A DNA stretch of 64,000 nt from Pseudomonas putida (GCF_003228315.1 NZ_CP029693.1:744001-808000), one strand, 5' to 3'; shown: positions 8,931 to 18,564, counted from the stretch's first letter. Notes: generated by a model not told the origin, from the sequence alone. Made by a program: numbers and translations.

Positions 8931-10613
8931 TCAGAAGGTGCGGCCGACGGTGAAGGCGATGAAGTCGCGGTCTTTGAGCGATTGCTCGAAGGTGTAGTGA
9001 TTGTTTGCATCCAGGAAGGTGTTTTCCGGGCCGTAGTAGTGCGTGTACGTCAGGCCTAGATTCCAAGTGTTCAGATAGTTGCCCTTGAGCCCGATATTGA
9101 GGTCACCACCGTGATCAGCACCGAAGCCAGTGCCCAGCGCCTCAGAAGCACCGTTTGTGTAGCTGGCACCGATGGGTACGGACAGATCGAGACCTGGTAG
9201 GGCCTGGCGATACATAGGCTCGTAAACAAGTCGCAGGCTGGTGGCGTCGCGGTCTGCATTCGGGTCAACGGCGTCTTTGTTTTTGCTGACGCTCATGACT
9301 CTGTTCCACGCAATTTCACCGAGGAAGTTCGCTTCCGGGATGAGGGCGTTTGGCTCGAGACTGGACAGCCAAGAGAGGTTGGCGTGCAGCGTCCTCCCCG
9401 TTGCATACAGAGGATCATCGTCGTTGTTGATTGCCTCGCCTGGTGCAAGGGCATGCTGGTTGGTGGACGCTAGAGGCTGGTTCCAGCGAGTGGATACCTC
9501 ACCTGCAATGTTGTAGTTACCCAACGTGGTGGAGAAGCTCGCGCCCAGAGACTCGATACCTTCCGGGTAGACCCAGTAGTACTCGCCGGCTTTGCCAGTC
9601 TGAGGGTTCAGGTTGGCGAAATCCGGGCGCACATTTAGCTGAGGGTTCTTGTCATGAAAGCGAATGGCATAGACGCCCCAGTCCACCGACTCCGTACGCC
9701 AGCGAAGTTGAACACCGCCTTGCCCAGAGTCCTTCGCCTCCTTGTCATTGCCATGAAAGAAAGCCAGCGGTTGGGCACCCGGAAACAGAGGTGCACCAAT
9801 GAACAGACGCTCATTACCGTCACCAAAGCTGTCGGAGCTGGAGAAGTAGCTTCCAGCGGCTGGCAGGCGATTAGCCTCCCACTCGAACTGGTAATACGCG
9901 CCGATGGACACATCTGGCGTCAGTTGGAGCTGACCAGAGATCTGCTGCACTGGACGAATCAGTTCTTTGAACTGGGTGTTAGGTACCGATAAAGCCTTAA
10001 CGACATCAATTGGCGCCATGCCGCCGGCGATACCATTCATCCCGTAGAAGAGACTCTCGCCCCATTGCATTGCGTACTGACCAACTCGACCTGAAGCTTG
10101 CATGTCTCCGAAATCGGTCTTGCCGAAAAGGAAGGCGTCCAGGAGTTCACCCTTACGGCCATGTAGGGTACGGGTATCATCGGTGAACTCGTCGAAGTCG
10201 ACCGAGTAGCTATTGGCGCGGCTCGGATCATTATTATCGGTACCGCGGTTATAGACGTCGTCATACCATGCGGCTCCGCTTACGCGAGCACCGACGTTTT
10301 GGTATGTGATATCCATTTCAGAGAGCAGATCGAGGCGATTAGAGATAAGGCCTTTGTCGAAGTTACGATCGCCGTCATCTTGGTTCAGCGCTGTTTGGCC
10401 ATCGATCAGTTTGTCGCTCTGACCTTTTGTACGCCATGCGGCGCTGTATTTAAGGGTGTTGTCCCAACGCACTCGAAGGTCAGGGTTCCCTGTGTCGAAC
10501 TCAAATGCACGGGCATCAGGCACCCCTGCAGTGATTGCTAGTAAAGAAATAGCGAATGCCAGGGGCTTGAGCGGCGGCAATGGCCGCGCGGGTGCGCGCT
10601 TGGGAGAAAGCAT
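8931..10613 (-). CDS. DUF1302 family outer-membrane protein
   Basis: 560 residues with a signal peptide (cleavage near GVPDARA) and then a beta-rich protein ending in RDFIAFTVGRTF, a terminal aromatic residue typical of outer-membrane barrels. Conserved DUF1302 text includes FEFDTGNPDLRVRWDNTLKYSAAWR, GRVGQYAMQWGESLFYGMNGIAGG and YLNTWNLGLTYTHYYG. The start has GAGGTGA upstream. It is probably a barrel that works with the DUF1329 protein 14 bases downstream. Both are widespread in steroid, terpenoid and aromatic degradation clusters. Confidence 0.9.
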   Translation of the reverse strand: MLSPKRAPARPLPPLKPLAFAISLLAITAGVPDARAFEFDTGNPDLRVRWDNTLKYSAAWRTKGQSDKLIDGQTALNQDDGDRNFDKGLISNRLDLLSEMDITYQNVGARVSGAAWYDDVYNRGTDNNDPSRANSYSVDFDEFTDDTRTLHGRKGELLDAFLFGKTDFGDMQASGRVGQYAMQWGESLFYGMNGIAGGMAPIDVVKALSVPNTQFKELIRPVQQISGQLQLTPDVSIGAYYQFEWEANRLPAAGSYFSSSDSFGDGNERLFIGAPLFPGAQPLAFFHGNDKEAKDSGQGGVQLRWRTESVDWGVYAIRFHDKNPQLNVRPDFANLNPQTGKAGEYYWVYPEGIESLGASFSTTLGNYNIAGEVSTRWNQPLASTNQHALAPGEAINNDDDPLYATGRTLHANLSWLSSLEPNALIPEANFLGEIAWNRVMSVSKNKDAVDPNADRDATSLRLVYEPMYRQALPGLDLSVPIGASYTNGASEALGTGFGADHGGDLNIGLKGNYLNTWNLGLTYTHYYGPENTFLDANNHYTFEQSLKDRDFIAFTVGRTF

Positions 10614-10694
10614 TTAAGTCACCTCATTATTGTTTTTGTATGTCAGCGTTGGCTGCGAGCGGGTGCGCCTCAGGTTTGGCGCACGGCTGCGATG

Positions 10695-11816
10695 TCAGAT
10701 GGGGCGTGCAGTGACCTCCAGCATTTGCTTGACCAGGGCTATGCGGTCGAAGTCGGAGTCTTTCTGCATTTCTTTTTCGCCAGCGAACAAAGACTTCTCG
10801 CTGATGAACTTGCAGCGCCCGAATCGACGACCCATGAAGCGCTGTAGTTGTTCAGCTAGAGTCCCGCCGGAAGTGAGCTCCTCGCTTAGAACGATGGCGT
10901 CCTCAATCGCCATACCAGCACCTTGGCCCAGGTGCGGAGTAGTGGCGTGAGCTGCATCGCCGATGAGGAGGACGCGATCACGATACCAAGGCTCATCGAC
11001 GAAAACGGCCTCAAGCGGCTTGTAAACAACCTGCGAGTTGTCAGTGATCTGGTCGCGCAATCTTTCGATCAGACCACCAAAGCCGGTAAGGCGGTTGCGA
11101 AGCTCTTCTGCCAGGGTGCTCTCATCCATCCAGGGATTGCCTGGTTCGTGGGAAGTGGTGAAGAGATACATCAGATCTTCGGCTAGTGGGACGAGGCCCG
11201 CATTGCCGAATGGGCCCTGGTAATTGGCGAGATGGTCGATTTCAGGTGTGCGAGGAAAGTTGTAACGCCACACGGATTGCCCGGTGAAACGAGGTTGGTA
11301 TTTATTGCCGAACAGCAGACTACGAACCTTGGAGTACAGCCCGTCTGCACCAACAACCAGAGAGTAACGAGAGCGGCTTCCATCGCTTAACAGCACATCA
11401 ACGCCATCTGCGTCCTGATCAAAACTCTCAATAGAAGTGCCCAGGTAGATGTGGGTACCAAGCTCGATTGCAGTTTCGCTGAGTACCTTGTGGAGCGCGC
11501 GGCGGGAGATGCCTACGTTGGCAGGATAATTTGGCCCAGCAAGGCGCTGACCTGGAATTCGAACCAGGGGCACACCATCGGTGTTGTAGATGCCGACGTC
11601 TTCAAATGCATATGCAGCATCAAGGTACGCATCAAGCAGGCCCAGCTTCGCCATTTCACGGACGACGTTGCTTTGCTGGATGATGCCAACTCCGTAGACA
11701 GTCCATTCGGTTCTGAGCTCGACCAAGTCGACCTCAATCCCTTTGCGACGCAATGCGATAGCCGTACACAAACCACCGATACCGCCACCGACAATCAGGA
11801 CTTTTGCAATATTCAT
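10695..11816 (-). CDS. FAD-dependent aromatic monooxygenase (class A, PHBH-like)
   Basis: About 373 residues from ATG 11816. Three class A flavoprotein hydroxylase motifs are present: GGGIGGLCTAIALRRKG (GxGxxG), VVGADGLYSKVR (DG motif) and VLLIGDAAHATTPHLGQGAG (GD motif). These enzymes bind FAD and use NAD(P)H and O2 to hydroxylate phenolic or quinone-like rings. It sits between a Rieske ferredoxin gene and DUF1302, downstream of an extradiol-type dioxygenase, which suggests that it makes the ortho-diol ring-cleavage substrate. Substrate not assigned. Confidence 0.9.
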   Translation of the reverse strand: MNIAKVLIVGGGIGGLCTAIALRRKGIEVDLVELRTEWTVYGVGIIQQSNVVREMAKLGLLDAYLDAAYAFEDVGIYNTDGVPLVRIPGQRLAGPNYPANVGISRRALHKVLSETAIELGTHIYLGTSIESFDQDADGVDVLLSDGSRSRYSLVVGADGLYSKVRSLLFGNKYQPRFTGQSVWRYNFPRTPEIDHLANYQGPFGNAGLVPLAEDLMYLFTTSHEPGNPWMDESTLAEELRNRLTGFGGLIERLRDQITDNSQVVYKPLEAVFVDEPWYRDRVLLIGDAAHATTPHLGQGAGMAIEDAIVLSEELTSGGTLAEQLQRFMGRRFGRCKFISEKSLFAGEKEMQKDSDFDRIALVKQMLEVTARPI

Positions 11817-11912
11817 GAAATTACTCACGTGTTGTTCTTGTTCTCCGCATCCCAAGTTGGTGCGGCCGTTATTCGCGCTTGGGTCGAGTTTCCCGAGCGC
11901 AGTGGGATTTGA

Positions 11913-12311
11913 CTAATCGATTCCTCGGATGCGACCTATCGCGCCGCGCGATACCTCGATGGGTTGGCCAAAGTTATCTATGCAGAGGAGAAGCAAACCC
12001 TCCTCGCATCGAAATTTAAGAGCCGTTAACGATTGCCCCAGGCAGGGGCCGAATACGCATTCACCGGTATCCGGCATGAATTGCGCGCCATGTGCGTAGC
12101 AGATGACTCGCTGCCCATTAGCAGATAGAAATCGATCCTTTCTGTATTCCAGAGGCACATCGAGGTGAGGGCAACTATTGCGGTAAATCCGAACCTCCCC
12201 GCGATGCAACAGAGCGAACACGGTGTCGCCACCTGACTTGAAAGGATCAAAGCCGCGTGCCTGGCCTTCTTTCAGTTGATCGAGAGGGCATAGCGCTACG
12301 CTACGATCCAC
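11913..12311 (-). CDS. Rieske-type [2Fe-2S] ferredoxin-like protein
   Basis: 132 residues, GTG start at 12311 with AGGA upstream, 3 bases after the dioxygenase stop. The cluster ligands are NSCPHLDVP (CxH) and CYAHGAQF (CxxH), separated by about 24 residues; the long spacing and the HGAQF tail match stand-alone Rieske proteins rather than oxygenase alpha subunits. It probably carries electrons to an oxygenase of the pathway. The obvious Rieske oxygenase (20038-21114) already has a VanB-type reductase, so the partner of this protein is unclear. Confidence 0.85.
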   Translation of the reverse strand: MDRSVALCPLDQLKEGQARGFDPFKSGGDTVFALLHRGEVRIYRNSCPHLDVPLEYRKDRFLSANGQRVICYAHGAQFMPDTGECVFGPCLGQSLTALKFRCEEGLLLLCIDNFGQPIEVSRGAIGRIRGID

Positions 12312-12314
12312 GAC

Positions 12315-13256
12315 TTAGTCCTGCTTCGGCGGTGGGCCGCCCGGAGCCCATTTTTCGCGAGAGGTAAAGAGGAACAACTGCGAATTGTCTGCGGATATAG
12401 GAGCTACCCGAGGCGCCCAAGCGTCATCGTGTTTGTCCATATCAGCGTCGTATTCGATGTGACAGCCAAGGGGGCTGTTGAAATACCAGAACCAGTTGGA
12501 GCCGAAAAGGTGGCGGCCGGGGCCCCAGAAACTTGTCCAACCTTTCTGCTGAAAACGAGTTCCGGCGAGAAGGACTTCTGTACCGCTGCCCATATGGAAT
12601 GTGAAGTGCTCGCAGCCCTTCATGTGGGGTGGGGTCTGAATCATGAAAAGGCAGTGATGGTCATCCATACCTTTTGGTCGCATGAATGGGCCGACACCCG
12701 CGAAGCTGTCGGTAGTTACGAAGCCCAGCCTATCGCGATAGAAGGCTTCGCCTTTTGCTACATCCGGGACGAAGTACACGACATGCGAAAGCGTTCGCGG
12801 CAAAGCGTCCATTTCGGGCGTGATACCCAATTGGTTTACTGGACGTTGTGGCGGATTGCCGGGTGCGTTGGTTAGATCTGCTGGAGCGGTAAAGTGGCGG
12901 CGCCAAGTGACTTGGAAAGCAATAGCAAAACCAAGGTCATCTACAGTATGCAAGGTACCGTTCGCATCGCGACGAACCTCACGATCTCGGCTCAACTCGT
13001 CCTCGATTGCAGCGAGATCGGTGGAGCTTGCAACCCCATAGATAGTCTCGCGCAGAGAAGGCGCGGGGCCCATTGCTGCAGGAAGATTCGGATCCTCGGG
13101 GCGACGGATGATGATGGCCGAACCGTCCAAGGCCTCAAAGTGGCCTCCGTCGGCGTCCAGGTGTACTGCGGTCAGTCCGTAATCACGAAGGCAATCAGCG
13201 CAGGCTTGAAGGTCATCGACGCCAAATACCAAGGCATCAAGGCCAAGAATGTTCAT
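12315..13256 (-). CDS. VOC-family extradiol-type dioxygenase
   Basis: About 313 residues from ATG 13256 (GGAGTGG upstream). It has two vicinal-oxygen-chelate modules, as in type I extradiol dioxygenases. The second module keeps the metal ligands: His in LSHVVYFVPD, His in EHFTFHMG and Glu in CHIEYDADM. This fits cleavage of a catechol-like ring next to the hydroxyls. It is the first gene of the long minus-strand operon, opposite a LysR gene, and its product would feed the FAH and cyclase-type hydrolases downstream or the alpha/beta hydrolase at 14.7 kb. Confidence 0.87.
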   Translation of the reverse strand: MNILGLDALVFGVDDLQACADCLRDYGLTAVHLDADGGHFEALDGSAIIIRRPEDPNLPAAMGPAPSLRETIYGVASSTDLAAIEDELSRDREVRRDANGTLHTVDDLGFAIAFQVTWRRHFTAPADLTNAPGNPPQRPVNQLGITPEMDALPRTLSHVVYFVPDVAKGEAFYRDRLGFVTTDSFAGVGPFMRPKGMDDHHCLFMIQTPPHMKGCEHFTFHMGSGTEVLLAGTRFQQKGWTSFWGPGRHLFGSNWFWYFNSPLGCHIEYDADMDKHDDAWAPRVAPISADNSQLFLFTSREKWAPGGPPPKQD

Positions 13257-13526
13257 GGCAACCACTCCATTGAAATTATGATCCGACCGAAAGGCCGGTG
13301 GTGTCTCTGCGGTAGGCATGCCGCATGACTGGAGTGGAGAGTGCTGTGGGAGTTCGTTGCTGACTAATCGCAACGTGGGATGCCAGCTATCTGAAAACTC
13401 AATACATAGCTGGAGAACCAGCTAGCAGGGGCCTATTCGATGACTGGGTTGTAGGTTCTCTTGACGTATCGAGAATGTCGGAAGAAGGTATCTCAAAAAT
13501 AACTACAATATCGGAGATGCATCGCG
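13257..13526. promoter_or_regulatory. Divergent promoter region between dioxygenase operon and lysR
   Basis: A 270-base intergenic region between divergent genes. It contains a perfect inverted repeat, TAGCTGG-AGAA-CCAGCTA, at 13407-13424, and a further copy of CCAGCTA at 13384-13390. The LysR product would be expected to bind here. No convincing -35/-10 pair was assigned. Confidence 0.5.
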
Positions 13527-14474
13527 ATGCGATTTCATCATTTGGATCTGAATCTTCTGGTAGCTCTAGATGTGCTCCTGGAGGAGCAGAATATTACGCG
13601 CGCTGCTGAACGCCTTCATATGACACAGTCTGCTACGAGTGGCGTACTCGGGAGACTCCGAAAGTACTTTGAGGACGATCTCCTCGTGCAGGTAGGTCGG
13701 TCAATGCAGCCCACGCCCTATGCCCTGGAGTTGGCAAAGCCTGTGCGTGAGGTGTTACTGACGATCCGATCTTCCATCACTGCGAAACCCGTTTTTGATC
13801 CCGCTTCCAGCAAGCGACATTTCCGCTTGGTCGCGTCGGATTATCTAATCAGCGTTCTATTTGCTCAGGTGATCCAGCGTATACATCAGGAAGCTCCAGG
13901 GATCACATTTGAGATGCACCCTCCTGGGGAGCAAGCGGTGGAAATGACCGTACGGGGTGAGATTGACCTGATGTTCGTACCGGAGCGCTATCTCATAGAA
14001 GGGCACCCGTCTCAATTGCTATTCGAGGAAGAACACGTTTGCGTTGTTTGGAGTGGTAATACTGCAGTTGGCGAGGTGCTAACGCTGGAGCAGTACATGG
14101 AAATGGGCCATATCTCCGTTGGATTTGGTCGTTCTCGCCAACTCAGCATTGAAGACTGGTTTATGAATCAATATGGCTTCAAACGTCGATTGGAGGTCAT
14201 CACCAATGACTTCAACACGTTGCCGCAGCTGCTGGTGGGCACGCACCGAGTTGCCACTATGCACCGCAGGCTGGCCTTGCTGTACGCGCGTTATCTACCG
14301 CTTCGTATCCTTCCGCCGCCCGTCAAAATTCCAGTGATGAAAGAGATCATGCAGTGGCACCGCAGCATGGATGGTGATCCCATGCATCGTTGGTTGAGAG
14401 AGACCGTTAGAGAGTTTATTCAGACGCTCGATCAAGCTGGTGAGCAAACGCAACAGACCGTGGCGCGCCGTTGA
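13527..14474 (+). CDS. LysR-family transcriptional regulator (NodD/NahR-like)
   Basis: 315 residues. The N-terminal winged helix reads HHLDLNLLVALDVLLEEQNITRAAERLHMTQSATSG, close to the NodD/NahR/LinR branch, followed by the periplasmic-binding-like effector domain. It is divergent from the dioxygenase operon and lies before the alpha/beta hydrolase gene on the same strand, so it very likely controls both in response to a pathway aromatic. The 241 bases between its stop and the hydrolase hold no other gene that I can see. Confidence 0.9.
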   Translation: MRFHHLDLNLLVALDVLLEEQNITRAAERLHMTQSATSGVLGRLRKYFEDDLLVQVGRSMQPTPYALELAKPVREVLLTIRSSITAKPVFDPASSKRHFRLVASDYLISVLFAQVIQRIHQEAPGITFEMHPPGEQAVEMTVRGEIDLMFVPERYLIEGHPSQLLFEEEHVCVVWSGNTAVGEVLTLEQYMEMGHISVGFGRSRQLSIEDWFMNQYGFKRRLEVITNDFNTLPQLLVGTHRVATMHRRLALLYARYLPLRILPPPVKIPVMKEIMQWHRSMDGDPMHRWLRETVREFIQTLDQAGEQTQQTVARR

Positions 14475-14715
14475 GCCACCATCTATCACACCCTATCTTT
14501 GCACGCGTAATCCGCAAGGATTGCGCGAAGTCCAGCTTCGGCAAATCTAAGGATTTACAGGCTTTACGGATATTGCATCGCGTTTCGTGATACCTCGCAT
14601 CCTCACTCGCGATTAGCCAAAGTTGAGCTGTCTGAATAACGTCCTGCTCTGATCGTGCCCGACTTACCTACCGTTTTCGGGCTCGCCTTACGACTGAAGA
14701 AGGACAACAAAAAAA

Positions 14716-15873
14716 ATGTTTCGATATTTCCCCACTAATTACGTATGGAATCTGTCGGTGGATCTCGCCATCGAGATGGGTGCTCGCATGGGCGAGATCG
14801 AAGAAATGTGCGCGCCTCTACAGGAAGCTGCTAAACAACCTGATGTAGCTGGTACTGCGGCCTTTCGCGAGTCATGGTCAAAGATGGCTGACAAGCTCTG
14901 TGGTCTTGCAGAGGAAGACGAGGTGGCGGGTCGTTTGCTTTCCGCAGGCGAGAAGTACAACCGTGCCGCCACCTATTATCTAACCGGCGAACGCCTGCAG
15001 GCGCACGGGGCGCCTGGTCGGCTGGCGCTGTATCAACGATTCCTGGAAACCTTCGCGCGCGGCATTGCACTGTCCAATGAAAACTGTGAGCGCGTCGAGA
15101 TCCCTTATGAGGGCAAGTTTATCTCAGGCCTATATGTCCGCGCAGAACGTGGAGAGGGCCCGGCGCCACTGTTGCTCCAGGTTAATGGCTTGGATTCGAC
15201 CAAGGAAATGAAATACCGCGTTGGCCTGCCTAATTGGCTGGCCAAGCGTGGCGTGTCCTCGCTGATTATCGACCAGCCTGGTACCGGAGAGGCGCTGCGC
15301 CTGCATGACCTCACCGCCCGCTATGACAGCGAGCACTGGGCCAGCCGAGTGGTCGACTGGCTGGAAACGCGCCCCGAAGTTGATCCTAAGCGCATAGGAA
15401 TGGAAGGCGTGTCTTTAGGTGGTTACTACTGTCCGCGCGCTGTAGCTTTCGAACCACGTTTTGCCTGTGGCGTTGTCTGGGGTGCAAATCACGACTGGCG
15501 TGATGTGCAGAAGCGTCGTCTGGAGAAGGAGGGTAGCTTGCCTGTGCCTCATTACTGGACGCATGTCTGCTGGGTGTGGGGGGCGAAAAACACTGAAGAC
15601 TTCGTGCAAATTTCAGAGAACGTTCACCTCGACGGCATTCTCGATCGCATTAAAGTACCTTTCCTTGTTACCCACGGAGAAAAGGATTCCCAAATTCCGC
15701 TCAAATGGGCCCACCGCACCTTTGAGCAGCTGGTAAATAGCCCGAAACGCGAGCTTAAAATCTTCACCGAGCGCGAGGGTGGTGTGCAGCACTCAAGCTT
15801 CGATAACAGCATCAATGCTGGACAGTACATCGCCGACTGGGTAGCCGAAACCCTTGGTGGGCGCACTGCGTGA
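14716..15873 (+). CDS. Alpha/beta hydrolase, FrsA/pseudooxynicotine-hydrolase-like
   Basis: 385 residues with an alpha-helical N-terminal lid domain (about 1-120) before the alpha/beta core. The nucleophile elbow is GVSLGG at about residue 232; acid and base candidates lie in HGEKDSQIP (about 319-325) and VQHSSFD (about 358). The layout matches the family that includes 2,6-dihydroxypseudooxynicotine hydrolase, a C-C bond-cleaving enzyme, and FrsA-like esterases. AAGGA precedes the ATG. In this cluster, cleavage of a ring-fission product or aryl ketone is plausible (inference). Confidence 0.85.
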   Translation: MFRYFPTNYVWNLSVDLAIEMGARMGEIEEMCAPLQEAAKQPDVAGTAAFRESWSKMADKLCGLAEEDEVAGRLLSAGEKYNRAATYYLTGERLQAHGAPGRLALYQRFLETFARGIALSNENCERVEIPYEGKFISGLYVRAERGEGPAPLLLQVNGLDSTKEMKYRVGLPNWLAKRGVSSLIIDQPGTGEALRLHDLTARYDSEHWASRVVDWLETRPEVDPKRIGMEGVSLGGYYCPRAVAFEPRFACGVVWGANHDWRDVQKRRLEKEGSLPVPHYWTHVCWVWGAKNTEDFVQISENVHLDGILDRIKVPFLVTHGEKDSQIPLKWAHRTFEQLVNSPKRELKIFTEREGGVQHSSFDNSINAGQYIADWVAETLGGRTA

Positions 15874-15878
15874 AACAA

Positions 15879-15909
15879 GGCTCTGCCTGTGCTTGGCACA
15901 GGCAGAGCC
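15879..15909. terminator. Bidirectional stem-loop terminator
   Basis: A perfect 14-base stem (15879-15892 with 15896-15909) and 3-base loop, between the convergent hydrolase (+) and porin (-) genes. No long T-run follows, but position and stem strength fit a shared terminator. Confidence 0.75.
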
Positions 15910-15916
15910 AACTGGC

Positions 15917-17194
15917 TCACCAGATTTTAATGGTGTAGTCGACGTTTACCCGAGTTTCGTTGTCGCTTCTGAACGTTGACGCAACGCCTTGTTGATTTCG
16001 GTAAAAGGCCTCTCTTATGCGAAACGCCAAGCCTTTCGCTGGGCCAGACTGGATGACGTATGCCAACTCCAAATCTTTCGACGACTCCGTAAGGTCATTG
16101 CCCCCCAACGCCGGCAAGTTGATGTTGTTACCATGCAGGTAGCGCATCATTCCTGTCAGGCCGGGAAATCCCGCTGCTGCGAAGTCATAGTCATATTTCA
16201 CAAGCCAAGTTCGCTCCTTGGGATTCACGAAATCCGCACTCATCGTTCCATCGCTCAATACAACAGGCTCCCCTCCAGCTATGTAGGGGAACGCGGTGTC
16301 TCCAAATTGCTGCATATAGCCGATCCCTAAGGTGTGACCGCTCCAGGCATAGCTGAACATCCCGCCTACGTTTAGGTTATCGACCTTCCCAGCCTTGGCT
16401 TGGCCATCGTCTCGGCTGTTGAACACCCGGATATCAGATCGAAACTTACCCATCCCGAGCGGCATTGTGTGGAGTACGCCGAAAAAGTCTTGGGTATAGA
16501 TGTCCTGTAACTCCGCATGGATGAGCCGCAGGGTCAAACTGTCTGTCCACCGATAGTCACCACCGTAGAAGTCGAAGCGTTCGGAGGATGCTCCTGGTTT
16601 GAAGCGGCCATTCGGGGATGCAAGTGCGATCGGCTGATAGTCAGTAGAGTCACGCAGATTGACCCGAACCATACGTCCCGCATGAATGGTTAGTTTCTCT
16701 ATGTCATCGGAGGTTAGGTAGGCACCACGGAATGATTGCGGCAGCAGCCTCGCAGGGCTCGCATTTATCACAGGTAGGGCAGGAAACTGCGTGCCTACTG
16801 AAAGCTTGGTTTTGGATATTTTGCTTTTTAGTGCCAGTCCTAGCTCAGAGTAATCGTCTCTTGCCTCTCGGGTTATTGGGTTAAAGGACAGTAGCTGAGT
16901 CCCCGTGCGATCAGGTGACGAGTCGAGTTTGATGCCTAACAAGCCCGTGACATCAAGTCCAAACCCAACTGTCCCCTCAGTGAAGCCGGAATTGGCTTTC
17001 AGAATAAAACCTTGAGCCCATTCGCGTGCGGCGGAGTAGGGGGAGTCGCCCTTATAGTCGCGATCAAGGTAAAAATTTCGAGTGGTGAGCGTAGCACTGC
17101 TGTCTTTGACAAAGTCTGCTAGCGCACTTTGCGATAGCAAAGCCACGAGCATCCCCAGGCTGGTCAGCCTGAAGCTAAAAGATTTATTGCACAT
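15917..17194 (-). CDS. OprD-family outer-membrane porin
   Basis: 425 residues with a signal peptide (cleavage near SALA/DF). OprD-family features: FVKDSSATLTTRNFYLDRDY at the mature N-terminus, REWAQGFILKANSGFTEG, FRGAYLTSDDIEKLTIHAGRM, and a C-terminus ending in DYTIKIW with the terminal aromatic residue of barrels. AAGGTG precedes the ATG. OprD/OpdK-type porins import basic amino acids or aromatic acids. It follows the MFS gene by 35 bases, so the pair should carry the pathway substrate through both membranes. Confidence 0.92.
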   Translation of the reverse strand: MCNKSFSFRLTSLGMLVALLSQSALADFVKDSSATLTTRNFYLDRDYKGDSPYSAAREWAQGFILKANSGFTEGTVGFGLDVTGLLGIKLDSSPDRTGTQLLSFNPITREARDDYSELGLALKSKISKTKLSVGTQFPALPVINASPARLLPQSFRGAYLTSDDIEKLTIHAGRMVRVNLRDSTDYQPIALASPNGRFKPGASSERFDFYGGDYRWTDSLTLRLIHAELQDIYTQDFFGVLHTMPLGMGKFRSDIRVFNSRDDGQAKAGKVDNLNVGGMFSYAWSGHTLGIGYMQQFGDTAFPYIAGGEPVVLSDGTMSADFVNPKERTWLVKYDYDFAAAGFPGLTGMMRYLHGNNINLPALGGNDLTESSKDLELAYVIQSGPAKGLAFRIREAFYRNQQGVASTFRSDNETRVNVDYTIKIW

Positions 17195-17229
17195 GAAGAA
17201 TCACCTTCTTGTTGTTATGGGTGATCTGA

Positions 17230-18564
17230 TTAGGAGACAGGCTTGAATGTGACCTGGAGCATGGAGTGACTTTTCATGAGCCACACCGCTATCGCCGCGA
17301 CAACAAATGCGGTGGCGAAAAGGAGATAAAGATCAGAGGGCAACCAACTCGAATCGATCAGTTTGCCTGCCACCAGAGGAGAGAGAATTGCCCCCATCCT
17401 TCCCATGCCGATCGCCCAGCCCAAAGCAGTGACACGCTGCTCAGGGGCATACATGCTCGGCGTCAGCGCGTACAAGCCAGCCACACAACCATTCACTAGG
17501 ATCCCGATTATCAGTACCAACACGAATGCCAGGCTAAGGTTGGACGTGAAGTGGACGAAGATTGCGATGAACGCGGCGTTGAGGCAGAGGTAACTCATCA
17601 AGACACGCGGTAACCGATATCGCGCTGCAAGCAGGCCAATAAGAGAAGTACCAACAATTCCTCCAACGTTGAGTAGTACACCTCCCGTAATCCCCTGTTG
17701 GTTTGAAAGCCCTGCGGTAACCAAGAGTTTCGGTGTCCAGCTCATGACGAAATAGAAGCCGAACATGACTAGGAAAAATCCGGCCCAGACCAGTAGGGTT
17801 GAACGCAGAAGATCCTTGGAAAATAGCCCGGCAAAAGTCTGCCGCAGAGAGGTCTGTGCGTTCAGCTCGGTTTGAGGCATAGCAGAGATTTGATTGATCC
17901 CTACTCGGCTCAGCAGTCGATTCAATCGATTCAAAGCGTTATGCGGCTGACGAGCGACGAGAAATGCGATGGACTCAGGGAGCAGGAAATACATGACGGG
18001 AAGTACCATCAGGGTTACCACACCGCCGTAAAGAAATACCGCGCGCCACCCCATATGAGGAATGATTTGCGCAGCTATAAGGCCGCCTATCGTGGCGCCC
18101 AAGGCGTAGGCTGTAGATTGCAGGCTGATCGCAAGGCTTCGCCATTTCTGATTCGCATATTCCCCGGCAATGACGTAGCTGCTCGCGAGTACGCCGCCGA
18201 TACCCAGCCCTGTAAGGAATCGCAAAGCGCCGAGTATGGTCACGGAAGATGCCTGGGACGATGCCAGCATCCCCAGTCCAGCGATTGAGATGCAGAGTAG
18301 TATCAATGGGCGACGGCCAAATCTGTCGGCCCACGGTGCGATAAATAGTGAGCCAAATGCCATGCCTATCAGACCTGCACTTAACAAGTAGCCAAGCTGA
18401 ATGCCACTAAGGCCCCACTCGCTTGAGACGGATGCAGCGGTGAATGCCATCACCAGTACATCAAATCCATCAAGCATATTGATAAGGAAGCAGAGGGAGA
18501 TCACTACCCATTGGAACGCCCTCATATCTTGTTCTTCCATTTGCACAGCGATCGACGGACTCAT
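17230..18564 (-). CDS. MFS aromatic-acid:H+ symporter (AAHS family)
   Basis: About 444 residues, 12 predicted TM segments. TM1 carries LDGFDVLVMAF, and the TM2-3 loop has APWADRFGRRPLIL, both typical of the PcaK/BenK/MhpT aromatic-acid symporters. I chose ATG 18564 because a G-rich site lies 8 bases upstream; an upstream TTG is less likely. It is transcribed toward the OprD gene and lies downstream of, but separated by a stem-loop from, the formaldehyde dehydrogenase gene. Confidence 0.9.
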   Translation of the reverse strand: MSPSIAVQMEEQDMRAFQWVVISLCFLINMLDGFDVLVMAFTAASVSSEWGLSGIQLGYLLSAGLIGMAFGSLFIAPWADRFGRRPLILLCISIAGLGMLASSQASSVTILGALRFLTGLGIGGVLASSYVIAGEYANQKWRSLAISLQSTAYALGATIGGLIAAQIIPHMGWRAVFLYGGVVTLMVLPVMYFLLPESIAFLVARQPHNALNRLNRLLSRVGINQISAMPQTELNAQTSLRQTFAGLFSKDLLRSTLLVWAGFFLVMFGFYFVMSWTPKLLVTAGLSNQQGITGGVLLNVGGIVGTSLIGLLAARYRLPRVLMSYLCLNAAFIAIFVHFTSNLSLAFVLVLIIGILVNGCVAGLYALTPSMYAPEQRVTALGWAIGMGRMGAILSPLVAGKLIDSSWLPSDLYLLFATAFVVAAIAVWLMKSHSMLQVTFKPVS

